Assembly (NCBI GenBank): GCA_964510515.1
Contig: CAZEAU010000007.1
Coordinates: 18,268 to 82,267, forward strand
Length of the DNA stretch: 64,000 nucleotides
Direction of reading: 5' to 3'
Origin: SURF-21 sp964510515
GTDB lineage: Bacteria > Actinomycetota > Geothermincolia > Geothermincolales > RBG-13-55-18
Shown here: piece by piece, positions 35,367-44,805 of the stretch
How the letters are laid out: every line of letters begins with the position of its first letter
Position numbering within the stretch: the stretch's first letter is position 1
Notes under the pieces: model-generated
Seen by the model: only the letters and a program-made list of their open reading frames with translations
What the model was told of the DNA's origin: nothing
The model's database searches: none
Made by a program: the position numbers and the translations under genes

Positions 35367-36771
35367 ACCAGCGCCCGAAATGCAGGTAGGCCGCCAGCGT
35401 CTTCACGCAGGAGCGCACCGTGGCATAGACCGGCGCCCCGACGCTCTCCATGCTGTCGCGGTAGGTGTCGAAGAACCTGGCGTCGCCGAACACCCAGGAG
35501 ACCAGGGGCTTGTCCGCGCGCCTCATCTTCTCGCCCAGCTCTTCGTAGGGGAAGGCGCCGATGATGCGCGAGGCGAAGGTGAGCAGCACCACCCCGTCGA
35601 TGCCGGGGTCCTCCAGCACCGCGCCTATGGACACCGAGAAGGCGTCGAAGCCCTCCTGCTCTATGGCCGGCCAGATGTCCACCGGGTTGCCAGGCGCCAT
35701 CCACGGCGGGAAGACCCGCTTGAGCTTCTCCAGCGTCTCCTCGCGCAGCGGCGGGATGCTCAACCCGCTGTCGCGGGCGAGGTCGCTGGTCACCACCCCT
35801 CCTCCCCCGGAGACGGTGACCACCGCGATGCGGTCGCCCTCGGGGGTGGCGGCACGGAAGGGCCGGGGGTTGAGGGAGAAGGCCTTGCCCAGGTCCATGA
35901 GGTCCTGGAAATCGTGCACGCGCAGCGCTCCCGCCTGCCGCAGGGCGCCATCGATGACCTCGTCCGACCCCGCGATGCTGGCGGTATGGGAGAGGGCGGC
36001 GCGGGCCGATTCCTCGTAGCGCCCCCCTTTCAGCACCACCAGTGGCTTCTCCCCCGCCATCCTCCGTGCCGTCTCGACGAAGGCGCCCCCGTCCTCTATG
36101 GACTCCAGGTAGGCCACCACCGCCTCGGTGTTGGGGTCGCCGGCCAGGTACTCCAGCACCTCGACCTCGTCCACGTCCATCTTGTTGCCGATGGCGCAGG
36201 CCTTGCTCACCTTGAAGAACCCCGTCATCAGGTACTGCATCATGAAGCCCGCCGCCATCATGCCGCTCTGGGCGATGATGCCCAGGTTGCCCCTCTGCAG
36301 GCGGGTGCGCAGGTCGGGAAAGCGGATGAAGGGGGTGAAGATGAGGGGGTCGGTGTTCACCAGCCCGGTGCAATTGGGCCCCCACAGGCGCATCCCGGCC
36401 TCGCGGGCGATGCGCAGGCACCTCTCCTGCAGCTCCCGCCCCTCCGCCCCGGTCTCCGCGAACCCGCCGGACTCTATCACCGCCGCCTTCACCCCCGCGG
36501 CCGCGGCGTCCTCCAGCACCGCGGGCACCCGGGCGGCGGGGACGAAGACGATGGCCAGCTCCACCTTGCCGGCGAGGTCCCTGAGGCTAGCGTAGCACTT
36601 CTCGCCGTTTATCTCCGTGCGGCCGGGGTTCACCGCGTACACCGGTCCGGCGAAGGACTCCTGCATGTTGGCGATGATGGAATACCCCCCCTTGGTCTTG
36701 TTGGGGGTCGCCCCCACCACCGCCACGCTGCCGGGGGCGAAGAAGAGGTCGAGGTCCTTACTCACCGTCAT
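35332..36771 (-). CDS. ADP-forming acyl-CoA synthetase alpha-type (CoA-binding) protein
   Basis: 479 aa. The N-terminal CoA-binding Rossmann domain (SVAVVGATPNKTKGGYSI at about 14-31, VYAVNPGRTEINGEKCY) is followed by two succinyl-CoA-synthetase-like domains. WGPNCTGLVNT and the phosphorylatable-His segment LSHTASIAGSDEVIDGAL (about 263-280) identify the alpha part of NDP-forming acetyl/acyl-CoA synthetases, which make ATP from an acyl-CoA or run in reverse. The ATP-grasp beta part is absent and is not encoded nearby, so either a separate beta subunit exists elsewhere or this is a non-canonical member. ATG 36771 with SD AAGGGAG overlaps the preceding methyltransferase by 14 bp. The 3' end has been triplicated (35191-35366). 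Confidence 0.85.
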   Translation of the reverse strand: MTVSKDLDLFFAPGSVAVVGATPNKTKGGYSIIANMQESFAGPVYAVNPGRTEINGEKCYASLRDLAGKVELAIVFVPAARVPAVLEDAAAAGVKAAVIESGGFAETGAEGRELQERCLRIAREAGMRLWGPNCTGLVNTDPLIFTPFIRFPDLRTRLQRGNLGIIAQSGMMAAGFMMQYLMTGFFKVSKACAIGNKMDVDEVEVLEYLAGDPNTEAVVAYLESIEDGGAFVETARRMAGEKPLVVLKGGRYEESARAALSHTASIAGSDEVIDGALRQAGALRVHDFQDLMDLGKAFSLNPRPFRAATPEGDRIAVVTVSGGGGVVTSDLARDSGLSIPPLREETLEKLKRVFPPWMAPGNPVDIWPAIEQEGFDAFSVSIGAVLEDPGIDGVVLLTFASRIIGAFPYEELGEKMRRADKPLVSWVFGDARFFDTYRDSMESVGAPVYATVRSCVKTLAAYLHFGRWSRRKAGGALSG

Positions 36772-37930
36772 ATTGCGCTCCCTTCTTTCGGGTCACGAAA
36801 ACGAGGTCGAAGGCCAGCGGCCGGGCCAGGTTCCCCAGCCGCATGGCCGCGCGATAGAGGGGCCGGTAGCGCGGGTGCCCGAAGCGGCGGGGGAGCAGGT
36901 CCACCTTCTTCCCGCGCCGGAAATAGTTGAAGAGGAACTCGAGATAGATGCCCCGGCACTCCAGCACCTGCAGGCCCTCTCTCTCCAGCAGCTTCCAGGT
37001 CTCGCGGTAGGTGAGCTCGTTGATGTGCTCGGGGTTGACCACCTCCCGCTCGCGGTTGACGCGGTTGAGCAGCCTGGCGGCGTTGGGGGTGGTGAGCACC
37101 ATCACCCCCCCGGGACGCAGCACCCTTATCCACTCCCTGAGCGCCCCCGGGGGGTCGATGACGTGCTCGATGATCTCCCCGGCGTAGAGGCCGTCGAACT
37201 CCGCGTCCGCGAAGGGCAGCTCCACGGCGTCGCTCTCCACGCACCTGAAGTGGGGGCTGTTCTCGCGGATGGTGCGCAGGGCGGGCTCGTCCAGGTCGCA
37301 GCAGGTTATCTCGTAGGGCCAGTCCTCGCTGATGTGGCGGAACATGCTGGTGCCCGAACCCACGTCCGCCACCTTAGCGGCGTCCCGGAACCAGCGCCGG
37401 AAGACGGAGGCCAGCACCCGCACGCGCGCGGCGTGGAACTGCTCCAGGAAGATGTCGAAGGCGGTCTCCCCGTACGCCCCCTGATGCTCCTCCGCGGAGT
37501 AGTAGCGCTTGAGCAGCGCGGGGTCCTGCACGTAGGCGGGGATGTTCACCCTCTCCACCTCCTCCCCCTCCCGCGCCGCCACCACCATCACGTCCAGGAT
37601 GGGGGGGACGATGAACTCCGGGTTGTGCCAGCAGGAGGAGGGCCGCAGCTCCTCCCCGCCGCGCCGCACCCGCACCGGGGGGCGCGAGCCCTCCGCGTCC
37701 ACCTCCAGGGTGACCTCCAGGTCCGCCGTCTCCGCGGGCGCGAGGGGGACCTCGTATATCCAGTAGCCCCAGTGGCGCTGCGGATGCACGTGCAGCCCGT
37801 GGTCGTAGATGTCTATGCAGAAGGAGGAGACCGCCCCCCGCCCGCCCAGGCGCAGCGCGAAGTCCAGCGGCTCCCCAGCCGCCTCGAGCCTCTCCGGCAC
37901 GCCGCCCAGCGCCGCCTGCGTGATCTCCAT
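36758..37930 (-). CDS. SAM-dependent methyltransferase with N-terminal beta domain
   Basis: 390 aa. Residues 1 to about 115 are beta-rich (GLHVHPQRHWGYWIYEVPLA, ADLEVTLEVDAEG) and recall the accessory sandwich in the 29244 and 30804 glycosyltransferases, though the GWH signature is not kept. From about 175 a class I methyltransferase follows: VADVGSGTSMFRHI (motif I), ITCCDLDEPALRTI, LPFADAEFDGLYAGEIIEHV (motif post-I to II) and LRPGGVMVLTTPNAARLL. The C-terminus (RLGNLARPLAFDLVFVTRKK) resembles ubiE-like sugar or lipid methyltransferases. Likely modifies the surface glycan. It overlaps the synthetase gene downstream by 14 bp. Confidence 0.83.
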   Translation of the reverse strand: MEITQAALGGVPERLEAAGEPLDFALRLGGRGAVSSFCIDIYDHGLHVHPQRHWGYWIYEVPLAPAETADLEVTLEVDAEGSRPPVRVRRGGEELRPSSCWHNPEFIVPPILDVMVVAAREGEEVERVNIPAYVQDPALLKRYYSAEEHQGAYGETAFDIFLEQFHAARVRVLASVFRRWFRDAAKVADVGSGTSMFRHISEDWPYEITCCDLDEPALRTIRENSPHFRCVESDAVELPFADAEFDGLYAGEIIEHVIDPPGALREWIRVLRPGGVMVLTTPNAARLLNRVNREREVVNPEHINELTYRETWKLLEREGLQVLECRGIYLEFLFNYFRRGKKVDLLPRRFGHPRYRPLYRAAMRLGNLARPLAFDLVFVTRKKGAQYDGE

Positions 37931-37997
37931 TACCTCCCCGCGTCCTCGCGCCCCCGCCGCGCCGGCGCGCGCAAGGGGTCCCTGCCGTCAGGCAACA

Positions 37998-39689
37998 TCA
38001 TAAGCCTTCGCCCGCCCCTTGCGAACCGGGCCGCCGCGTTTTCCCCGCCGCCGTCACCGGCGCCGTGCCCGCTCGCCCCTCGCCCGGCGCCCGTTCGCTC
38101 CCATCCTCCCCCGGGGCCAGCTCGAGGACGAAGGCGAAGGAATCGGCGTTCTCCTCGTCTGTCGGGGGGACGTGAAACTCGGCCACCAGCACCAGCTGCT
38201 CCAGCGCGGCGGGGTCTATCCCCGCTATGCGCAGGGCGTCCTCGAGGTCGTGGCGCGCGGAGTAGAGCACGATATAGCGCACCCCCCTCTCCCGCCCCTG
38301 CTCCAGCAGGCGCTCCGGGTCCACGTCGGCGGGCTCGAAGTCCTGCCAGTCCCCCAAAAAGAGGGCGTCGCGCCCGAGGTAGAAAGAGGCCGCGGCGCCG
38401 AGGTTGGTGGCCACCTCTCCCTGGCCCCCGTGTTCCTTGAGCCACAGCAGCGCCTGCTTGGAGGCCAGTCCCCCCTGGTCGTCCTCCAGGAAGGTTATGT
38501 TGCGCCGGTAGAAATCGTTGCTGGACGGCCGCGCGGTCAGCGCCAGGGCGGCGCTCATGCACAGCGCCAGCACGAGCAGCGCCGCGGCCACGGGCGGCGC
38601 CTGCCTCCTTCCCTCCAGTTTCTCCACCGGCACGCCCAAGAGCGCGCCCGCGCCCAGGCACAGCGGCGGCACGGCGGGGATGAGGAAGCGCACCGAGGCG
38701 AAGTACCACAGGAAATGCAGGGGGCCCATGCAAAGCAGCCAGGCCCAGAGGAAGAGGGCGTAGCGGCGGAAGCGGCGCAGCAGCAGGGAGCAGGCCAGCC
38801 CCGCGTAGCCGAAGACCAGATAGCCCCAGTGATAGGAACGGTGGCTTATGCCGGCGGGGTCGAGGTCGGAGAAGATGAGGTACCGCCTTATCCTCTCCCA
38901 CTTGCTGAACATCTCCAGCTGCGGCAGGTAGCTGTGCATCTCGTCTGTGTAGGCGCTCTTGAAGGGGGCGCCGAAGGTGATGAGGTTGCGCAGCGCGAAG
39001 GCGGCGGCGGGGAGGAGCGCGATGCCGCCCGCCGCGAGCACGTGCTCCAGGCGGGCGCGCCCGCGGTGCCAGTAGTAGAGGAGGAAGGCCCCCTCGCAGG
39101 CGATGAGCAGCATCCCCTCCCAGCGCGTGACCGCGGTGAGGCCCGCCGCCGCCGCCGCCAGGTAGAGATCGCGCCTGCGGCCACGCTTCAGCCAGCGCAA
39201 AAAGAACATGGCGGAAAGGCAGGTGAGCAGGGTGAAGAGCCCCTCGGACATGGGCACCGAGGCCCAGGCCACGCTGATGGGCTCGAAGGCGAAGAGGGCG
39301 GCGGCGGCGATGCCGGCACGCCGCCCGAAGACCGCCCTCCCCATGGAGTAGAGGGGAAAGACGCAGGCCGCGGAGAGGAGCGCGTTGCCCAGCTTGCCCG
39401 CCGTCTCCAGGTCGGGGACGAAGAGGTTGATGGTGGCAATGCTCACCGGGTAGAGGGGCAGGAACTTGAAATGCTGATGCCCCGCCACCGCGTACTCGAG
39501 CCCGTGCCGGAGGTTGCGGGCCAGCGTAAGGTAATAGTAGCTGTCGTAGGTGAAGATGGGCGATTTGGCAGCGAAGCGCCAGCGCCAGGCCAGGGCGGCG
39601 GCGAAGACCAGCAGCAGCGCGGCGCGCCAGGCCCAGGTCTCGAGGCTGCCGCCCTTGCGCTCCCTTTTCCCGCCGTGTTTCCGCGTCAT
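37998..39689 (-). CDS. Polytopic GT-C glycosyltransferase (GT39/PMT-like)
   Basis: 563 aa. The first outer loop carries IFTYDSYYYLTLARNLRHG, in which D-S-Y-Y-Y matches the catalytic-acid region of GT-C enzymes; FKFLPLYPVSIATINLF follows as in the PMT/ArnT group. Ten or more helices lead to about residue 385, then a soluble C-terminal domain (ASKQALLWLKEHGGQGEVAT, GVRYIVLYSARHDLEDA). Expected to transfer a sugar from polyprenyl phosphate to an acceptor outside the membrane. ATG 39689 begins 4 bp after the stop of the 903-residue membrane protein, so the two are co-translated. Confidence 0.85.
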   Translation of the reverse strand: MTRKHGGKRERKGGSLETWAWRAALLLVFAAALAWRWRFAAKSPIFTYDSYYYLTLARNLRHGLEYAVAGHQHFKFLPLYPVSIATINLFVPDLETAGKLGNALLSAACVFPLYSMGRAVFGRRAGIAAAALFAFEPISVAWASVPMSEGLFTLLTCLSAMFFLRWLKRGRRRDLYLAAAAAGLTAVTRWEGMLLIACEGAFLLYYWHRGRARLEHVLAAGGIALLPAAAFALRNLITFGAPFKSAYTDEMHSYLPQLEMFSKWERIRRYLIFSDLDPAGISHRSYHWGYLVFGYAGLACSLLLRRFRRYALFLWAWLLCMGPLHFLWYFASVRFLIPAVPPLCLGAGALLGVPVEKLEGRRQAPPVAAALLVLALCMSAALALTARPSSNDFYRRNITFLEDDQGGLASKQALLWLKEHGGQGEVATNLGAAASFYLGRDALFLGDWQDFEPADVDPERLLEQGRERGVRYIVLYSARHDLEDALRIAGIDPAALEQLVLVAEFHVPPTDEENADSFAFVLELAPGEDGSERAPGEGRAGTAPVTAAGKTRRPGSQGAGEGL

Positions 39690-39693
39690 GGCA

Positions 39694-42405
39694 TCAGGCC
39701 GCCTCGATAAAATGCGCCGCCGGGCGCGCCCGCCGGGCGCGGGCGGGCCCCGTCGCGGAGGGCGCCTCGCGCATCCCCTCCTGCGGCCGGCCCTCTATCT
39801 CCACCTCTATCTCCAGGCCCTCCCCGAAGCTGCCCTCCAGCTCGCATACCAGCTCCGCGCGCAGGGTGAAGGAGCCGGAGACCGCGGGGAGCCTGACCAG
39901 CGTAGGCACCACCACCCTCTGCCCGGGGGCAACGTCTCCGGGCAGGCTGCAGCGCTGCTCGCCCAGGACCTTCTTCCCTCCCCGCTCCCAGGTGATCCCG
40001 ATGCGCACCACGCCCGCGCCCGTTTCCCCCGTCGCGCCGTCCCGCGGCGCCGACCTCCACAGCGTGTCCCCGCTGTTCACCACCTCGAAGCTGAGCGGCA
40101 GCAGCCCGTCCGGCGCGGACGGGGCGATGCTGCCGGCGGCGGCCAGGGAGCCGTCCAGAAACCGCGGCCGCGTGGACACCGGCGTCTCCGCCACCCGCAC
40201 CGGGAAGGTGAACCCTCTCGCGCCCAGCACCCCGCCGGCCAGCGCCAGGCGCAGGGTGTAGGCGCCCTCCTCCCGCGGCGCCGCCAAAAAGAGCGGTATG
40301 CTCAGCCCCTCGCCGCCGCCCAGGAAGAACGGCCCCCAGAACTCGCCCTCGCAGGCGCATACCTCGCTCCCTTCCGCGTCCAGGAAATCCGCCCGGTAGC
40401 GCTGCGAGCCCTCCTCCAGGGAGATGAAGGGCGCGGCGCCTCGGTTCGCGGCCACGAGCCCCAGGCTGAACTCCTGCGCGGGCGGCACCGCATCGGGGCA
40501 GGAGGCGGTGACCTCCAGGGCCTCCGGCCCCGCCGCCGGGCCCGGCTCCACCCGGAAAACGGCCCGGTCTCCGAAGTCCTCCGCCATCTCCAGCCCGGGC
40601 AGGGAGAAGAGGCGCGCGTTGAACTCCCCGCGGCGCTGCGGCTGCACCGCCTCCCTGTCCCATATCACGTAGTCCACCCGCAGGGCCTGCAGCAGCTCCA
40701 GGGTGCGGCGCGAGGGGAAGCCCTGCATCTCGGTGATGGTGCGCCGGTAATGGTAGGGGTAATAGCCGCTGTAGCCGTTGACTATCCTCTTCCAGTGATA
40801 GGTGCTGAAATAGACGACGCTGGCCTCGCCCTCGTGGAAGGCGAGCATGTCGGCGAAATCCAGCCCGAGGTCGCGGTCGTTGTTCGTCGCCGGGCTCAGG
40901 GGCGAGGTGGGCAGCTCGATGACCCGGACGTCCCCCTCCTGCTCCGCCAGCCAGGAGTAGGCCTCGGGCACCTGCCGTCCCACCGGCACCGCGGCGACGG
41001 CGAAGTTCACGCTCAAGAGCTCGCAGAGGAGGATGATCAGCAGGCACGCGGGCACGGCGCGGCGCGGCCCCCGCCTGCCCCCGCCCGCCCGCAGGCGCGC
41101 GAGGAGCCAGGCCATGCCGTACCCCGCCATCATCGCCAGGGCCAGGACCACGAGGACGTAGAAGCGCGAGGGCACGCGTATGAACTTGAGCAGGCCCAGG
41201 CGGAAGAGGGCGATGAAGGGCGGGTTGGGGATGCCGCGGGGCCTCGGTCCCAGGACCAGCATCAGGCCCAGCAGCAGCAGCAGCAGGGGGAAGAGGACCC
41301 CGTGCCGGAAGGGGAAGAGCTCGCGCTCTCCGGCCGCCTCCCCGCCCAGCGCCGGCGCGGTCCCTCCCCCTTCCTCCGCTTCGCTTGCCCCTTGCGGCGG
41401 CGCCGCCTTACTCCGCCCGCCCCACAGGGCGGCCAGCCCCAGCAGGGCGAGGACGAGCACCGCGAAGCCGGGGAAGAGCACGCTCTCCCCTCGCATCCCC
41501 GGCAACTCGAAGGGCGGCGCGGCATCCCCGTAGAGCAGGTTCTCGGGCAGCACGCGCAGGAAGTCCCTGCCCCCCGCCGCATACCCCTCCAGCTCCTCCA
41601 GGGAACGCTCAAAGCCGGGCAGGCGGTCGTGGGCGCGCAGATAGGGCAGGGCGAAGGGGAGGACGATGAGCATGGCCGCCGCCACCGCCGCCGCCACCGC
41701 CAGCAGGCGCATGAGGTCCTCGCGCCTCCTGCTGAAGACCGCCACCCACACCCACAGGGTGGCCACGACCAGGGAGGTGAAGATGAGGTAGTGCCAGCTG
41801 GAGAGGGCCTGGGCGAGGAAGAAAAGGCCGAAGAAGACGAGGTTCCGCCTCCCCCCCTTGCGCAGGTAACGGTGCTCGTAGAGGAGGGCGAAGGGGAGGA
41901 AGGGCGAGAAGAAGATGTGCAGATGTCCCATCTTGCTCAACTTGTAGGGGCAAAAGGCGAAGAAGAGCCCCGCCGCCAGGCCGGCCCAGCGGCTGGAGGT
42001 GAGGTCGCGCATGAGCAGGTAGCACCCGAACCCGGAGAATATGGCTCCGAAGAAGAGGAGGGAGTTGTAGGCCAGCACGGGGTTCCCGAAAAGGTGGTAG
42101 AGCGGCGCGGCCAGCAGGCCCAGGGCGAAGAGGTGCTCGGAATAGGCCAGCACGTCCCGCGAGGGATAGATGATGTTGCCCTGGAAGAGCGCGGTGGGGT
42201 TGCTGAAGATGGTCTTGGCGTCCCAGGATATGATCCAGGAGTTGAGCAGGGTGTCTCCGCGCCCCCCGATGACCCCGTTATGGAAGTGCAGGACCAGGGG
42301 CCAGGTGAAGGCGACGGTGAGGGCCGCAAACAGCAGCAGCACCAGCGTATATTCCCTTTTCTTCGTGGCCGGCGCCCACTCCAGGGCCCTCTGCAGAACG
42401 TTCAA
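39694..42405 (-). CDS. 903-residue polytopic GT-C-like protein with large extracytoplasmic beta domains
   Basis: The start TTG 42405 (AGAGGA just upstream) gives 903 aa; a GTG at 42522 adds 39 unlikely residues. About twelve helices lie in the first 480 residues; the first outer loop holds GGRGDTLLNSWIISWDAKTI with a conserved Asp, and IRVPSRFYVLVVLALAMMAG is characteristic of a group of uncharacterised GT-C-like membrane proteins. Beyond about 490 the chain is soluble: a YSWLAEQEGDVRVIELPTSP segment, then two beta-sandwich-like domains (EVTASCPDAVPPAQEFSLGL; LSFEVVNSGDTLWRSAPRDG) resembling CARDB/NEW1-type folds. Likely a glycan polymerising or transferring enzyme with its own binding domains; the reaction is unknown. 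Confidence 0.75.
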   Translation of the reverse strand: MNVLQRALEWAPATKKREYTLVLLLFAALTVAFTWPLVLHFHNGVIGGRGDTLLNSWIISWDAKTIFSNPTALFQGNIIYPSRDVLAYSEHLFALGLLAAPLYHLFGNPVLAYNSLLFFGAIFSGFGCYLLMRDLTSSRWAGLAAGLFFAFCPYKLSKMGHLHIFFSPFLPFALLYEHRYLRKGGRRNLVFFGLFFLAQALSSWHYLIFTSLVVATLWVWVAVFSRRREDLMRLLAVAAAVAAAMLIVLPFALPYLRAHDRLPGFERSLEELEGYAAGGRDFLRVLPENLLYGDAAPPFELPGMRGESVLFPGFAVLVLALLGLAALWGGRSKAAPPQGASEAEEGGGTAPALGGEAAGERELFPFRHGVLFPLLLLLLGLMLVLGPRPRGIPNPPFIALFRLGLLKFIRVPSRFYVLVVLALAMMAGYGMAWLLARLRAGGGRRGPRRAVPACLLIILLCELLSVNFAVAAVPVGRQVPEAYSWLAEQEGDVRVIELPTSPLSPATNNDRDLGLDFADMLAFHEGEASVVYFSTYHWKRIVNGYSGYYPYHYRRTITEMQGFPSRRTLELLQALRVDYVIWDREAVQPQRRGEFNARLFSLPGLEMAEDFGDRAVFRVEPGPAAGPEALEVTASCPDAVPPAQEFSLGLVAANRGAAPFISLEEGSQRYRADFLDAEGSEVCACEGEFWGPFFLGGGEGLSIPLFLAAPREEGAYTLRLALAGGVLGARGFTFPVRVAETPVSTRPRFLDGSLAAAGSIAPSAPDGLLPLSFEVVNSGDTLWRSAPRDGATGETGAGVVRIGITWERGGKKVLGEQRCSLPGDVAPGQRVVVPTLVRLPAVSGSFTLRAELVCELEGSFGEGLEIEVEIEGRPQEGMREAPSATGPARARRARPAAHFIEAA

Positions 42406-42598
42406 GCGTCCTCTTTCCCTTGTGCCGGCGGGCGCCTCGCCGCGCCTGCCCGGGGGGTTGCCCCGCACCGTATCGCTCCCGGCGTTTTTCTTCGCGCCCC
42501 GCAGACCTTCCTTCCCCCGCACCGCCCCGCGCTCGAGCGAAGCGGGAGATCATGCCCGCGCTCCGTCCGCGCCAGAGCGCACCCGCGCCGCCCCGCGC

Positions 42599-43678
42599 TC
42601 AGGCGAAGCGGGAGAGGTATCCCTTCAGCGCGTCCAGCGCGCGTTCGGGGCGGAAATCCTCCATCCGCGCCCGCCCCCGCGCGGCCAGCAGGGCGCGCAG
42701 CTCCGCGTTGGCGGCCAGCTCCGCCATGGCCTCGGCCACCACCGGGAGGTCGAGCTCCTTGAAGCAGATGCCGGCGCCGCCCAGGGTATAGGGGATGGCC
42801 GAGCTTTCCCGGGCCAGGATGGGCACGCCGAAGTACATGCTCTCCAGCAGCGGCACGCAGAAGCCCTCGTGCATGCTGCAGGTGATGAAGACGTGCGCGG
42901 CGCGGTAATAGGCGCGCAGGTCGGCGTCCGGTACCCCCGCCGGCCACCCCGGCATGATCGCCCTGCCCTGCAGCCTGCGCCCGTAGATGGCGTCCGCGAT
43001 GACCTGATTGTACCCCATGAGCAGGGTGGTCCCCACCAGGAAGAGGCGCGAGTGGGCGTTGATGCCGTGGTGGTAGTGGGCGAAGACGTCCACCACGTCC
43101 TCCACCCGCTTGTTGGGGACCATCCTCCCCACGAAGAGCACGTTGACCCGGCCGTCCGAGAGCTCCTCCACCAGCTCCCGGTTGTAATCGCCGCCCATCT
43201 CGCCGCTGTCCACGATTATGGGCACCACCCCCGTGCGCTCGGCGTCGAAGCCCGCCTGCAGCAGCTCCTCGCGGTTGAACTCGGAGTCGGAGACGGCGAG
43301 GTCGCAATTCCTGAAGTTGGGGATGAGGTCCCGGCCCAGCCGGCAGTATTCCGCCATGAAGGCGTCGTAGGGGGCGAAGAACTCCGGCGGGGTGATGTTG
43401 TGATAGTAGAAGACGCGCCGGTTGCGGCTGTGGTCGTAGAACTCGTGGTTCGTGTCGTAGATGGAATAGTGGAAGACCAGGAGGTCGTCGCGGCTCTTGA
43501 GGTAGCGCCTGCGGTACTCCGGCAGGCCCTCGTTGACCTCCTCCATGACGTCGTCGTGGGCGGTGGCATAGACGTGGCTCTCCCACCCCCAGGAGATGGC
43601 CGCCTCGTGGATGCGCATGACCTGGTTGGTGATGGCGTCCCCGTATTTCAGGCGGGCGCATATCTGGTGTATCCTCAC
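42599..43678 (-). CDS. GT4-family glycosyltransferase (YHNITPPE group)
   Basis: 359 aa, GT-B fold. It begins RIHQICARLKYGDAITNQV and has LVFHYSIYD, then FYYHNITPPEFFAPYD, a signature shared with its paralogue at 44802 (IYHNITPPEYYRDY). Donor domain: NVLFVGRMVPNKRVEDVVDV (about 184-203) and MHEGFCVPLLESMYFGVP with the E-x7-E. The start is GTG at 43678, overlapping the stop of the preceding gene (GTGA); no ATG fits. With 44802 it flanks the degenerate methyltransferase at 43675. Donor unknown. Confidence 0.9.
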   Translation of the reverse strand: MRIHQICARLKYGDAITNQVMRIHEAAISWGWESHVYATAHDDVMEEVNEGLPEYRRRYLKSRDDLLVFHYSIYDTNHEFYDHSRNRRVFYYHNITPPEFFAPYDAFMAEYCRLGRDLIPNFRNCDLAVSDSEFNREELLQAGFDAERTGVVPIIVDSGEMGGDYNRELVEELSDGRVNVLFVGRMVPNKRVEDVVDVFAHYHHGINAHSRLFLVGTTLLMGYNQVIADAIYGRRLQGRAIMPGWPAGVPDADLRAYYRAAHVFITCSMHEGFCVPLLESMYFGVPILARESSAIPYTLGGAGICFKELDLPVVAEAMAELAANAELRALLAARGRARMEDFRPERALDALKGYLSRFA

Positions 43679-44805
43679 CCTCCCGCCCCCTTCTCCCCCC
43701 GCAGCAGCGCGGTGCCGGCCTCTTCCCGCTCCTCCACCGCGAAGCCCTCCCGCTCCAGGAGCGCGCGCAAAAACGCCTCGGGCCAGAAACGCGCGAAGCC
43801 GTCCTCGTAGGGGAAGCGGCGCGCCTCGCCTCCGCCGCGGCCCAGAAGCACCCCTCCGCCGCCGCCCAGGTTACCGCCGGCCCAGCGCAGCAGCCCCTCG
43901 AGCTGCGGCCCGTCCATGCACTCGGGGAAGGGCACGATGAGCAGGTCGGCCCCGGCCATGCCCGCGTTCTCGAGCAGCTCCAGGGGCCGGGGGTGATACC
44001 TGGCGGGATAGAAGCGCGACTGCGCCTCGGCCACCGCGCGGGCGTGGTCGTCCGCGGCCAGCGCCAGGAGGCCCTTTTCCCACAAGGCCTCCAGCAGGGC
44101 GTGCCCGGGTATGCCCACCACCACCGCTCCCGCGCCGCAGAGCCCCGCCGCGTACTCCGCGGCCTGCGCGCTCCAAGCCGGCCGCGAGGCCAGCCACACG
44201 CCGCCGCGCCGCTCCCGGCCGGGGTAGGGGCCCCGGCTGCCCGAGCGCAGCAGGCGGTGGAGTATCTCCAGCTCGCGGGCGGCGAAGATGTTGAACTGCT
44301 TGAGCTGCTGGAAGTAGCCCTCGCCCACGCCCTGCACCACCCTCATCGTGACCGCGTGCGCGATCATCCTGCGCAGAGGCGGGCGCTTCCCGTCCCCCCT
44401 CTCCCCCTTCGCCCGCGGCTGCGGGGCGGCTCCCCCATCCGCCGCCGGGGGGGGCTCCTCCGCGCCCGGCGGGGTCGCCTCCTCCGCGCCGGCGGGCGCT
44501 GGCCGCGCCGGTCCGCCGCTCTTCGCCGCGGCCTCTTCCTGTTCCCGGCGCGTGGCCGAGACCAGGCGGCGCCAGCGGCTCCCCTCCTCGCGCCTGCGGT
44601 CCTTCTCCTCGTCCTCCTCGTCCAGCGCCCGGCGCAGGCCGTGCAGGGAGGCGAAGCCCTGGTCCCGCGACTCGCGCATCACCGCGAGCAGGTCGCGCTC
44701 CAGCAGCTCCAGCAGCTCCGGGGCATACAGGAGGTGCTCGCGCCGCAGCTTCACCCGCGCCCTCAGGCCGTGCACATCGAGCTCCTTGCCGTTGACGCGT
44801 ATCAT
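43675..44805 (-). CDS. Degenerate SAM-methyltransferase-like protein
   Basis: 376 aa. The N-terminal helical part (HLLYAPELLELLERDLLAVM) leads to a Pro/Ala/Glu-rich linker (about 95-145). The segment PLRRMIAHAVTM ... YFQQLKQFNIFAARELEILH then parallels PLKPFILLAKRV ... QRAFNEKLVRSLEAMVELL in the methyltransferase at 47082. The following VVVGIPGHALLEALWEKGLL aligns with that enzyme's VIDLYAGTGDFLAACAREGR, but the SAM-binding D-x-x-x-G-x-G is missing. So I read it as a paralogue that has lost its cofactor motif, possibly a structural partner. It overlaps both flanking glycosyltransferases by 4 bp. ATG 44805 follows GGTGGAGG. Confidence 0.72.
   Translation of the reverse strand: MIRVNGKELDVHGLRARVKLRREHLLYAPELLELLERDLLAVMRESRDQGFASLHGLRRALDEEDEEKDRRREEGSRWRRLVSATRREQEEAAAKSGGPARPAPAGAEEATPPGAEEPPPAADGGAAPQPRAKGERGDGKRPPLRRMIAHAVTMRVVQGVGEGYFQQLKQFNIFAARELEILHRLLRSGSRGPYPGRERRGGVWLASRPAWSAQAAEYAAGLCGAGAVVVGIPGHALLEALWEKGLLALAADDHARAVAEAQSRFYPARYHPRPLELLENAGMAGADLLIVPFPECMDGPQLEGLLRWAGGNLGGGGGVLLGRGGGEARRFPYEDGFARFWPEAFLRALLEREGFAVEEREEAGTALLRGEKGAGG

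Noticed and set aside
39550..42762. 1070-codon open frame on the plus strand
   Set aside because: Shadow of the 903-residue membrane protein and neighbours; composition is Gly/Glu/Gln/Arg-rich and no domain is visible.
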